Assembly: GCA_003240625.1 (NCBI GenBank) | Contig: QFMX01000008.1 | Coordinates: 62,001-126,000, forward strand | Direction of reading: 5' to 3' | Origin: Sphingomonas taxi | GTDB lineage: Bacteria; Pseudomonadota; Alphaproteobacteria; Sphingomonadales; Sphingomonadaceae | Length of the DNA stretch: 64,000 nt | Shown here: piece after piece, positions 19,772-27,210 of the stretch | Layout: every line of letters starts with the position of its first letter | How positions within the stretch are numbered: the stretch's first letter is position 1 | The notes under the pieces: generated by a model | Databases searched by the model: none | The model's input: only the letters and a program-made list of their open reading frames with translations | What the model was told of the DNA's origin: nothing | Translations under genes and position numbers: made by a program

Positions 19772-19898
19772 TCGATCCTCCCCCGCAAGGGGGAGGTGGC
19801 GCCAAAGGCGACGGAGGGGGAGGACACGGAACAGAGGTTTCCCTTACCTCCCCCTCCGACAGGCAAGTGCCTGCCCCCCCCTGGCGGGGGAGGATCGA
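19772..19898. repeat. REP-like palindromic element, type E
   Basis: CGATCCTCCCCCGCAAGGGG at one end is mirrored by GGCGGGGGAGGATCG at the other, with inner GACGGAGGGGGAGG and CCTCCCCCTCCG arms. Other copies start at 20161, 30574 and 44378. Confidence 0.85.
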
Positions 19899-19962
19899 TA
19901 GAGTTCCAGAATCTCAGGCTATTACCGCGCGTCTGACACTGTGATTCCCGCGCTCCCAAACC

Positions 19963-19995
19963 AAAAAAGGCGGGGCGACCGTGAAGGTCGCCCCG
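19963..19995 (-). terminator. Strong intrinsic terminator (leftward)
   Basis: Stem CGGGGCGACC / GGTCGCCCCG with five-base loop (19971-19995), followed leftward by GCC and six T (19968-19963). It ends the candidate RNA and any readthrough from mtnP. Confidence 0.85.
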
Positions 19996-20085
19996 TAGTT
20001 CAGGGAGAAGACCGGGACAGGGGAGACCCGGTCAAGTCGCCGTCCACAGGGGGAGAGGGAGCGGCGACGCACCCTCCTTCGGCTC
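19963..20085 (-). ncRNA. Candidate small RNA with C/U-rich hairpin loops
   Basis: On the leftward strand three hairpins follow one another. Hairpin 1: GTCGCCG (20068-20062) pairs with CGGCGAC (20042-20036), loop CTCCCTCTCCCCCTGTGGA. Hairpin 2: GACCGGG pairs with CCCGGTC (20033-20010), loop TCTCCCCTGT. Hairpin 3: ten-base stem plus TTTTTT, an intrinsic terminator. A possible -10 box CATATC lies at 20091-20086, so the 5' end near 20079 is only a guess. Exposed CUCCC-type loops before a terminator resemble anti-Shine-Dalgarno small RNAs known in other alphaproteobacteria. It could instead be the 3' end of the mtnP transcript. Confidence 0.5.
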
Positions 20086-20160
20086 GATATGTTGCAGTGA
20101 TGTGTCGAACGGGGCGAATGACGAACTTTTCACCTAACGGTGCAGGTGCGCTTCCGTCCC

Positions 20161-20289
20161 AATCCTCCCCCGCCAGGGGGAGGTGGCAGGCGCCAGCCTG
20201 ACGGAGGGGGAGGATAGGGCAAACCGCTGTTGTGCGTATCCTCCCCCTCCGTCACCTTCGGCGACACCTCCCCCTGGCGGGGGAGGATG
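20161..20289. repeat. REP-like palindromic element, type E
   Basis: ATCCTCCCCCGCCAGGGGGA pairs with TCCCCCTGGCGGGGGAGGAT at the far end. It lies between mtnP and the candidate small RNA. Confidence 0.85.
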
Positions 20290-20293
20290 AAGG

Positions 20294-21163
20294 TCAAAGT
20301 CCGAGCACCCGCCCCGCCACCGCATCCAGCTTCGCCACCAACGCCGGATCGCGAGCCTCCCGCGCGGTGATGATCGCACTGTCGAGACACGTATCGATCG
20401 GCGAAGCCTCCCGCTCAGCCGGCAGCGAACGCAGCAACGCCATCACCATCGCGCGCGCCTTGGCTGCATTGGCGCCGAGCTGCGCGATCACCTGCGCGAC
20501 ATCGACGCCCGCCTCGTCCTCGCGCCAGCAATCGTAATCCGTCACCATGCCGACCAGCGCGTAGGGAAGCTCCGCCTCGCGCGCGAGCTTGACCTCAGGC
20601 ATCGCGGTCATGCCGATCACGTCGCAGCCCCATTGGCGGTAGAGACGGCTTTCCGCACGGGTCGAGAATTGCGGCCCCTCCATCGCGAGATACGTGCCGC
20701 GATCGTCGACCTGTGCACCCGCCCCGCGTACGGCTTCGGCAGCATAGCGAGAGAGCCGCGGGCAGACCGGGTCCGCCATTGAGACATGCGCGATGACGCC
20801 GGTGCCGAAGAAGCTCGACGGGCGCCCCTTGGTGCGGTCGATGAACTGGTCGACGACGGTGAAACTGCCGGGCGGGCGTGCATCGACCAGCGAGCCGACC
20901 GACGACACCGCCAGCACGTCGGTCACGCCGAGCCGCTTCAACGCATCGATGTTGGCGCGCGCGTTGAGTTCGGAGGGCGAGATGCGATGCCCCCGCCCGT
21001 GCCGTGGCAGGAACGCGACACCGACATGGCCGACGCGACCGGTGTAGATCGCATCGGACGGCTCGCCCCATGGCGTCTCGACGGTTTGCCAGCGACCGTC
21101 CTCGATCCCGTCGACCGCATACAGCCCCGAGCCGCCGATGATGCCAATCGTCCAACCGGTCAT
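20294..21163 (-). CDS. mtnP: S-methyl-5'-thioadenosine phosphorylase
   Basis: A 289-residue trimeric purine-phosphorylase-fold enzyme that splits methylthioadenosine into adenine and methylthioribose-1-phosphate in methionine salvage. It begins TIGIIGGSGLYAVDGIED, and has the phosphate-binding FLPRHGRGHRISPSELNARA and substrate residues in YLAMEGPQFSTRAES and GMTAMPEVKLAREAE. The ATG at 21163 overlaps the stop of the upstream permease gene (ATGA), so the two are translationally coupled. No other methionine-salvage gene is nearby. Confidence 0.95.
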   Translation of the reverse strand: MTGWTIGIIGGSGLYAVDGIEDGRWQTVETPWGEPSDAIYTGRVGHVGVAFLPRHGRGHRISPSELNARANIDALKRLGVTDVLAVSSVGSLVDARPPGSFTVVDQFIDRTKGRPSSFFGTGVIAHVSMADPVCPRLSRYAAEAVRGAGAQVDDRGTYLAMEGPQFSTRAESRLYRQWGCDVIGMTAMPEVKLAREAELPYALVGMVTDYDCWREDEAGVDVAQVIAQLGANAAKARAMVMALLRSLPAEREASPIDTCLDSAIITAREARDPALVAKLDAVAGRVLGL

Positions 21164-22551
21164 TCGGCGAGTGCCCGTGGCCGCGCGTAGACGAAGTAGA
21201 TGGCCAGCCCCAGCAGGTTCCATAGCCCGAAATACAGTTGCGTCTTCGATGGCAGGCTGAAGAACAAATACAGGCACCCAAGAATGCCGATCGTTCCGAC
21301 CAGCGGTGCAGCCGGTGCCCGGAACGTCCGCAAGGCGTCAGGCGCACGGCGGCGCATCACCAGCATGCACGCACAGACCGCGACGAATGCGGCCAACGTT
21401 CCCGCATTCGCCAGTGCGGCGATCTCGGCGAGCGGCAACAGGCCGGCGATCACCGCGACGATCGCCGCGGTGATCCAGGTGATGCGGACGGGTGCGCCTC
21501 GCTTCGACACCTTGGCGAGGCTCAAGGGGAGCAGCCCGTCGCGCGCCATCGTGAAGAAGATCCGGCTCTGCCCGAACAGGAACGCAAGCAGCACCGTCGG
21601 CAGCGCGATCACCGCGGAGGCGCCCAGGAACGTCGCGAAGCCGGGCCGGCCGATCTCGCGCAGGATCAGCGCGAGCGGCTCGGCGCTGCCCGCGAACCGC
21701 GTGTAGGACAGCGCGCCGACCGCGGCGACCGCGACCAGGATGTAGATCGCGATGCACGCGACCATTGACCCGACGATGCCGATCGCGAGATCGCGGCCGG
21801 GGTTCTTGGTCTCCTCCGCCGCCGTAGAAATCGCGTCGAAGCCGTAGAAGGCGAAGAAAATGATCGCCGCCGCCGCCATGACGCCGCGCTCGGCCCCGTC
21901 GGGCTGAACGGCCTTGGGAAAGCCGTAAGGCATGAACGGGTGCAGGTTGGCACTGTTGAAATAGTGCAGCGCGATGAACACGAACACGGTCAGCGCGATC
22001 ATCTTCACACCCACCAGCACCGCGTTCAGCGTCGCACTCTCGCGCGTGCCAAACGACAGCACGCCAGCTACGAGCGCAATGATGAAGATCGCCGGGACGT
22101 TGAGGATACCGCCGAGCTCGGGGCTGAGCGTCAGCGCTTCCGGGAAGCCGAACGCGCCGCGCAGCAGTGGCGCGGCATAGCCCGACCAGCCGACCGCGAC
22201 CGTCGACACCACCAGCGAGTATTCGAGAATGAGGCTCCAACCGATCACCCACGCGATCAACTCGCCGAGCACGACATAGCTGTAGGTGTACGCGCTGCCC
22301 GAGGCGGGGATCATCGTCGCCATCTCGGCATAGGCGAGCGCCGCGCAGGCACAAATCCCGCCGGCGATGACGAACGACAGGATCACCGCGGGACCGGCGA
22401 GCCCCGCACCCACGCCGATCAGCGTCAGGATGCCGGTACCGACGATCCCACCGACGCCCATTGCCACGAGATGCGGCCACGACAAGGTGCGCGCGAGCTG
22501 ATGCTCGGGCGGCTGCTCGGTGACGATTTTTCGGCGAAACAGACTGGCCAC
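21160..22551 (-). CDS. APC family amino-acid permease
   Basis: A 463-residue, twelve-helix amino-acid/cation transporter. The first helix has VGGIVGTGILTLIGVGAGLA, the unwound substrate motif of the APC fold; later FYGFDAISTAAEETKNPGRD is the conserved helix 6-loop motif of cationic amino-acid transporters. A GTG start at 22551 was chosen: GAGGGG sits 8 bases upstream, and further upstream codons add no family sequence. It is coupled to mtnP by a four-base overlap, an unusual pairing whose metabolic logic is unclear. Confidence 0.9.
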   Translation of the reverse strand: MASLFRRKIVTEQPPEHQLARTLSWPHLVAMGVGGIVGTGILTLIGVGAGLAGPAVILSFVIAGGICACAALAYAEMATMIPASGSAYTYSYVVLGELIAWVIGWSLILEYSLVVSTVAVGWSGYAAPLLRGAFGFPEALTLSPELGGILNVPAIFIIALVAGVLSFGTRESATLNAVLVGVKMIALTVFVFIALHYFNSANLHPFMPYGFPKAVQPDGAERGVMAAAAIIFFAFYGFDAISTAAEETKNPGRDLAIGIVGSMVACIAIYILVAVAAVGALSYTRFAGSAEPLALILREIGRPGFATFLGASAVIALPTVLLAFLFGQSRIFFTMARDGLLPLSLAKVSKRGAPVRITWITAAIVAVIAGLLPLAEIAALANAGTLAAFVAVCACMLVMRRRAPDALRTFRAPAAPLVGTIGILGCLYLFFSLPSKTQLYFGLWNLLGLAIYFVYARPRALAE

Positions 22552-22628
22552 GTATATCCCCTCTTGTTGGCGCGGGGAGTGGCACAGGAGGGGCGCGACG
22601 GGCAAGGCCAGCGGCTTCCCCGCTCTCG

Positions 22629-22738
22629 CTCCCCTCCCTGAAAGGGAGGGGCTGGGGGTGGGTAGGCCCGCTTATGCCGCCGACGTTCGATGATACGGAA
22701 GCCGACCCACCCCCGCCCCCTCCCTTCCAGGGAGGGGA
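22629..22738. repeat. REP-like palindromic element, type D (short form)
   Basis: Hairpin CCCCTCCCTGAAAGGGAGGG, then GCTGGGGGTGGGTAGGC, a 45-base centre, GCCGACCCACCCCCG and a second CCCTCCC hairpin. Its centre shares GGTAGGC...GCCGAC and ATGATACGGA with the two inner edges of the nuclease-bearing copy at 34495-34942. Confidence 0.85.
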
Positions 22739-22782
22739 GAAAATAAGGAGGCGGTCCGTCCTAGTCGGAGCGCGAAGGCGTC

Positions 22783-23136
22783 TTAAACGGTAAAGCTCTC
22801 GCCACACCCGCACGCACCCTTGGCATTGGGGTTCTGGAACACGAAGCCGGCGGTGAAGTCGTCCTCGACCCAGTCCATCGTCGACCCGATCAGATACAGG
22901 ATCGACCCGCCATCGACGAACAGCGTCCCCCCCGGAGTGTCGATCCGCTCGTCGAACGGTTTCGCCTCGGTGACGTAATCCACCGAATAGGCCAGCCCCG
23001 AACACCCCCGCTTGGGCGTCGACAGCTTCACCCCGATCGCATCCGCCGGCGCGCGCGCCATCAGGTCCGCGATCCGCGCGTGCGCCGTCGCCGTGAGGTT
23101 CAGCGCCGCCGGCCGTGCTCGCAATGTCGTCGCCAT
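22783..23136 (-). CDS. sufA: Iron-sulfur cluster carrier, A-type (SufA/ErpA-like)
   Basis: A 117-residue HesB/IscA family protein that carries Fe-S clusters from the SUF scaffold to apoproteins. The three ligand cysteines are Cys45 (KRGCSGL) and Cys109 and Cys111 (GACGCGESF). The ATG at 23136 has AAGGA about 8 bases upstream. It is the last gene of the SUF operon read leftward, separated from sufT by a type G repeat. Confidence 0.94.
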   Translation of the reverse strand: MATTLRARPAALNLTATAHARIADLMARAPADAIGVKLSTPKRGCSGLAYSVDYVTEAKPFDERIDTPGGTLFVDGGSILYLIGSTMDWVEDDFTAGFVFQNPNAKGACGCGESFTV

Positions 23137-23152
23137 CACCAATTCCTTCTGC

Positions 23153-23243
23153 TCCCCTCCCGCCTGCGGGAGGGGTCGGGGGAGGGCTTGAACAGCAGCG
23201 TTCCGCTCTCCCCTCCCCTAACCCCTCCCGCAAGCGGGAGGGG
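23153..23243. repeat. REP-like palindromic element, type G
   Basis: CCCCTCCCGCCTGCGGGAGG at one end and CCCCTCCCGCAAGCGGGAGG at the other, with GGTCGGGGGAGGGC and CCCCTCCCCTAAC between. It sits between sufT and sufA. Confidence 0.8.
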
Positions 23244-23248
23244 AATTA

Positions 23249-23710
23249 TTACAGCATGCCCAGCTCTAACTTAGCCTCGTCCGACATCTTCTGCGGATCC
23301 CAAGGCGGATCCCAGACCAAGTTCACCTCCGCGAACCCAACCCCAGGCACCGACCCGACGCGCATCTCGACCTCAGCCGGCATCGACTCCGCAACCGGAC
23401 AGTTCGGCGTGGTCAGCGTCATCGACACCACCGCGTGCCCGTCCTCGGTTACCTCGACGCCGTAGATCAGCCCCAGATCGTAGATGTTCACCGGGATCTC
23501 GGGATCGTAGATCTCCTTCAACGCATCGATGATCGCATCGTACACCGCGCCACCGGGTTCGCCGGGCGCATCCACCTGCGGCTTCTGCGCCAGGAAGCCG
23601 GCGAGATAATCCCGCTTCCGCTCCGCGTCGGAGTCCGTCTCCATGACGACGCGCGCCTTGGGCGGCGACGCGACGGCATCCACTTCCTCGATCTCGAACC
23701 GATCGCTCAT
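23249..23710 (-). CDS. sufT: SUF system protein SufT (MIP18/DUF59 family)
   Basis: A 153-residue Fe-S assembly factor. After a variable 50-residue start comes the DUF59 domain: YDAIIDALKEIYDPEIPVNI, YDLGLIYGVEVTEDG, and the cysteine motif TTPNCPVAESMP. The family aids maturation of Fe-S proteins under high demand, probably by handing over clusters. The start overlaps the sufS stop by four bases, placing it firmly in the SUF operon. Confidence 0.93.
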   Translation of the reverse strand: MSDRFEIEEVDAVASPPKARVVMETDSDAERKRDYLAGFLAQKPQVDAPGEPGGAVYDAIIDALKEIYDPEIPVNIYDLGLIYGVEVTEDGHAVVSMTLTTPNCPVAESMPAEVEMRVGSVPGVGFAEVNLVWDPPWDPQKMSDEAKLELGML

Positions 23711-25047
23711 CCAAAAATCCTCGTTACTCGCTCGATACCGCGCACCAGCGCCGCGACGTCCGCCGGCCCGTTATACACGCCGAAGCTCGCGCGTGCCGTC
23801 GCCTCGACGCCCAGCGCCTCCATCAGCGGCTGTGCGCAGTGATGGCCGGCACGGATCGCGACGCGCTCCTCGTCCAATATGGTGCCGATGTCGTGCGGAT
23901 GAACCCCCTCGATCGTGAAGCTCACGATCCCCGCCGAGTCCGCCGGGCCGTAAAGCCGCACCGAATTGATCCCCAGCAACGCCTCACGCGTGGCGGTCAC
24001 CAGCGCCGTCTCATGCGCGTGGATCGCGTCGAGCCCGATGCTCTCGACATAGTCGATCGCCGCATGCAGCCCGAGCGCGCCGACGATATGCGGCGTCCCC
24101 GCCTCGAACCGGCCCGGCGGCGGCGCGTAGGTGGTCCTGGCGAACGACACCTTGTCAATCATCGACCCGCCCCCCTGATACGGCGGCATCGCGTCGAGCA
24201 GTTCAGGCTTGGCCCACAGCACGCCGATCCCGGTCGGGCCGTACAGCTTGTGCCCGGACAGCACGTAGAAATCGCATCCGATCGCCTTCACGTCGACCGC
24301 GATCCGCGGCACCGACTGGCACCCGTCGAGCAGGATCTTCGCGCCGACCGAGTGTGCGATCTCCGTAGCGCGCTTCGCGTCGAGCACCGATCCCAGTACG
24401 TTAGAGACATGCCCGAGCGCGACCAGCTTGTGCGCCGGCGTGATCATCCGCTCCATCGCGTCGAGATCGATGCGGTGGTCGGGGGTAAGCGGGATCACGT
24501 CGATCGCGACGCCGAGGCGTTCGGCGACCATCTGCCACGGCACGATGTTGGAGTGATGCTCGAGCAAAGACAGCAGGATGCGGTCGCCCGCCTTCAACTG
24601 CTCGCCGGCCCAGCACTGCGCGACAAGGTTGATGCCCTCCGTCGCGCCACGGACGAACACGATCTCATCCGCCGAACCCGCGCCGATGAACCGCGCGACC
24701 GCTTTCCGCGCGGCCTCATAGGCGACCGTCATGTCGGCCGAGCGCTGGTACACGCCGCGGTGCACGGTGGCGTAGGTCTCGCCGTACGCGCGCGTGATCG
24801 CGTCGACCACGACCTGCGGCTTCTGTGCGGTGGCGGCGGTATCGAGATACGCCCAGCCTTCGGGGATGGCCGGAAAATCCGACAGGCGATCGAGCGCATC
24901 CTCCCCGGCACGGGGAGGGGGACCGCGGCGCGCAGCGGCGGGGTGGAGGGGGGCTTCCACAGACGCAACGCCCAGTGGAGAGCCCCCTCCACCAGCTGCG
25001 CTGGTCCCCCTCCCCGTGCCGGGGAGGATTTGCGTCACATCATTCAC
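23707..25047 (-). CDS. sufS: Cysteine desulfurase SufS with a repeat-encoded N-terminal extension
   Basis: A group II cysteine desulfurase that supplies sulfur for cluster assembly. PLP lysine is in VLSGHKLYGPTG, and the active cysteine in IRAGHHCAQPLM. The GTG at 25047 overlaps the sufD stop (GTGA) and has GGAG 8 bases upstream. From that start the protein is 446 residues, about 40 longer than usual: codons 7-50 are read from a 132-base palindromic repeat inserted in frame (24898-25029). Removing it would leave VNDVTQ joined to ALDRLSDFPAIPEGW, a normal SufS start. A GTG inside the repeat (24960) is an alternative start giving 417 residues. Confidence 0.93.
   Translation of the reverse strand: MNDVTQILPGTGRGTSAAGGGGSPLGVASVEAPLHPAAARRGPPPRAGEDALDRLSDFPAIPEGWAYLDTAATAQKPQVVVDAITRAYGETYATVHRGVYQRSADMTVAYEAARKAVARFIGAGSADEIVFVRGATEGINLVAQCWAGEQLKAGDRILLSLLEHHSNIVPWQMVAERLGVAIDVIPLTPDHRIDLDAMERMITPAHKLVALGHVSNVLGSVLDAKRATEIAHSVGAKILLDGCQSVPRIAVDVKAIGCDFYVLSGHKLYGPTGIGVLWAKPELLDAMPPYQGGGSMIDKVSFARTTYAPPPGRFEAGTPHIVGALGLHAAIDYVESIGLDAIHAHETALVTATREALLGINSVRLYGPADSAGIVSFTIEGVHPHDIGTILDEERVAIRAGHHCAQPLMEALGVEATARASFGVYNGPADVAALVRGIERVTRIFG
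24898..25029. repeat. REP-like palindromic element, type H, inside the sufS reading frame
   Basis: ATCCTCCCCGGCACGGGGAG at 24898 is mirrored by CTCCCCGTGCCGGGGAGGAT ending at 25029; inner GTGGAGGGGG and CCCCCTCCAC arms flank the centre. Length is exactly 132 bases, 44 codons, with no stop in the sufS frame. Confidence 0.85.
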
Positions 25048-26123
25048 AACGCCCGCTCCAGCCACGCATCCGCATCGGCCACGAAAGCCTCCCGCAGAGT
25101 CTCATCCGCAATCTGCACGAACGCATCGCCGACGAACGCGCGCGTGAGCAGCGCCTGCGCCTTGGCATGCGGGATGCCGCGGCTCTGCATGTAGAACAGC
25201 GCACGCTGGTCGAGTTCGCCGACCGTGGCGCCGTGCGCACACTTCACGTCGTCCGCGAAGATCTCCAGCTCCGGCTTCAAATTCACCGTCGCGGTCCGCT
25301 GCAACAGCAACCCGCGCAACGACTGCACCCCGTCGGTCTTCTGCGCATCGCGCGCCACCTCGACCCGCGCCGCCAGACTGGCAGTCGACTTGTCCGCCGC
25401 GACGGCACGCCAGATCTGCTTGCTCTGCCCGTTCAGCGCCGCATGCCGCACCGACACCGCGCACTCCTGCCGCTGATCGTTCCGCGTCAGCAACGCGCCG
25501 CCATATTCGGCGAACGCGTCGTCGCCCGACACGATGATCGACCCATCGATCCGCGTGCCCGCATCGCCTGCGCCGAGCACCGTCGCGATCAGGCTGGCAC
25601 CCGCATGGATGTCCACTTCGTCGCGCAGCGACACGAAGCCTTCGCCCTGCAGCAACCGCACCGCCCGCGTCAGCTTGGCACCCTTGCCGAGCGTCATCCG
25701 CGTCGACCGGTTCGACCAGCCGGCCCCTACATACGTCTCGACCACCGACGCGCTCGCACCATCGGCGAGCAGGATCTCAGCGGGAAGCTGGTTCTCGCCG
25801 CCGGTCGCGATGTGGACGATCTGGAGAAGCTCTGCCGCAGCGTTCGCCTCGACCCGGATCGACCAGCCGGTCCCGGTCGTACGGCGACCAAGCACATGCG
25901 CGCCGCCATCCACATACGCGATCGCAACATGCCGCAAATCGCTCTGAGCTTCGTCGAGCACCCCATCGACGAACACCGCCCGCGCACCCGGCAAGTCCAA
26001 AAACCACTCGCCAGCATCCAGCGCGGAACCGCGAGGCAGTTCAGCCGCCGCCGCAATCGCCGCCGGATCACCCCAGCGCCAGGATTCCTCGCGCGTCGAG
26101 GGAAGTTCCATAACCGCGCTCAT
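25044..26123 (-). CDS. sufD: Fe-S assembly scaffold subunit SufD
   Basis: A 359-residue partner of SufB in the SufBC2D scaffold. The beta-helix core and the conserved C-terminal region ADDVKCAHGATVGELDQRAL, then FYMQSRGIPHAKAQALLTRA, are clear. The N-terminal helical part is short, as in other alphaproteobacterial SufD. Its stop overlaps the GTG of sufS. ATG at 26123 is the only reasonable start; 190 bases with a type I repeat separate it from sufC. Confidence 0.94.
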   Translation of the reverse strand: MSAVMELPSTREESWRWGDPAAIAAAAELPRGSALDAGEWFLDLPGARAVFVDGVLDEAQSDLRHVAIAYVDGGAHVLGRRTTGTGWSIRVEANAAAELLQIVHIATGGENQLPAEILLADGASASVVETYVGAGWSNRSTRMTLGKGAKLTRAVRLLQGEGFVSLRDEVDIHAGASLIATVLGAGDAGTRIDGSIIVSGDDAFAEYGGALLTRNDQRQECAVSVRHAALNGQSKQIWRAVAADKSTASLAARVEVARDAQKTDGVQSLRGLLLQRTATVNLKPELEIFADDVKCAHGATVGELDQRALFYMQSRGIPHAKAQALLTRAFVGDAFVQIADETLREAFVADADAWLERAL

Positions 26124-26149
26124 CGTGCACCCACTGCGCAGAAGAGGGG

Positions 26150-26283
26150 TTCACGCGGAGACGCGGAGACGCGGAGAAGAAGATTGGACTTGCCCGCGAG
26201 GGCTTCCAAATCATGAGCAATGAAGACACGCGGGAGCGTTGCCGAAGCGACGACCCCTCCGCGTCTCCGCGTCTCCGCGTGAA
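26150..26283. repeat. Inverted repeat, type I (27-bp perfect arms of internal tandem units)
   Basis: TTCACGCGGAGACGCGGAGA runs 26150-26176 and its exact complement runs 26257-26283, 80 bases apart. Each arm contains three copies of ACGCGGAG. It separates sufC from sufD. Confidence 0.88.
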
Positions 26284-26316
26284 CCCAATTTTGCCTGCCT
26301 GCGGCGCTCAGCGAAC

Positions 26317-27060
26317 TCATGCGGCGATCCCCACATAGCCTTCGCTCTCGAGCTGCTGCGCCAGTTCCTTGCCGCCCGAGCGGACGATCTTGCCATCCGC
26401 CAGCACGTGCACGAAGTCCGGCTCCACATAGTCCAGCAGCCGCTGGTAATGCGTGATCAGCAGCACCGCCTTGTCGGGCGCGCGCATGATGCGGTTGATG
26501 CCGTCGCCGACGACGCGCAGCGCATCGATGTCGAGCCCTGAATCGGTCTCGTCGAGGATCGCGAACTTCGGGTTGACGATGCCCATCTGGACCATCTCGT
26601 TGCGCTTCTTCTCGCCACCCGAAAAGCCGACGTTCACCGGCCGCTTGAGCATGTCGTAATCCATGCCGAGCAGATCCGCCTGCCCGCGCGCGAGCTTCAG
26701 GAACTCGCCCCCCGACAACGGCTTCTCGTCTCGCGTCGCACGCTGGGCGTTGAGCGCCTCGCGCAGGAACTGGACGTTCGACACGCCGGGGATCTCGACC
26801 GGATACTGGAAGCCGAGGAACACGCCCGCCGCGGCGCGCTCATGCGCCTCCAGCTCTAGCAGGTCGACACCGTCGAACGTCACCAACCCCGCCGTGACCT
26901 CATAGCCGGGCCGCCCACCGAGCACATAACCCAGCGTCGACTTGCCCGCGCCATTCGGCCCCATGATCGCGTGCACCTCACCCGCATTCACGGTGAGCGA
27001 CAAGCCCTTGAGGATTTCCTTGCCGTCGATCTCGGCGTGGAGGTTTTCAATTTTCAGCAT
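26317..27060 (-). CDS. sufC: SUF ABC-type ATPase SufC
   Basis: A 247-residue ATPase of the SufBC2D scaffold complex. It has Walker A GPNGAGKST, the Q-loop FLGFQYPVEIPG, signature NVGFSGGEKKRNE and Walker B AILDETDSGLD, and the switch histidine in LLITHYQRLL. ATP hydrolysis drives rearrangement of SufB and SufD during cluster building. It lies between sufB and sufD, each junction carrying a palindromic repeat. Confidence 0.97.
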   Translation of the reverse strand: MLKIENLHAEIDGKEILKGLSLTVNAGEVHAIMGPNGAGKSTLGYVLGGRPGYEVTAGLVTFDGVDLLELEAHERAAAGVFLGFQYPVEIPGVSNVQFLREALNAQRATRDEKPLSGGEFLKLARGQADLLGMDYDMLKRPVNVGFSGGEKKRNEMVQMGIVNPKFAILDETDSGLDIDALRVVGDGINRIMRAPDKAVLLITHYQRLLDYVEPDFVHVLADGKIVRSGGKELAQQLESEGYVGIAA

Positions 27061-27120
27061 CGAATGTAGCCCAATTCCAAATCTCTAAAATGCGAGGCGC
27101 TGACCACGCCAACCCTACCC

Positions 27121-27200
27121 CGTCATTCCCGCGAAGGCGGGAATCCACTTCGCCTTTCGCGCATGCGGATGGGTGGATTCCCGCCTTCGCGGGAATGACG
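27121..27200. repeat. REP-like palindrome, type C (28-bp perfect arms)
   Basis: CGTCATTCCCGCGAAGGCGG (27121-27148) and its exact complement (27173-27200) with a 24-base centre, in the sufB-sufC junction. A diverged copy lies at 53400. Confidence 0.9.
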
Positions 27201-27210
27201 GAACGGGGGG

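Noticed and set aside
20161..20289. Possible CRISPR-like array from repeated CCTCCCCC blocks
   Set aside because: The blocks are two halves of one palindrome, without regular spacers or cas genes.
25048..25065. Still earlier GTG start for sufS at 25065
   Set aside because: It would lie deeper inside sufD; the GTG at 25047 has a better ribosome site and the normal stop-start overlap.
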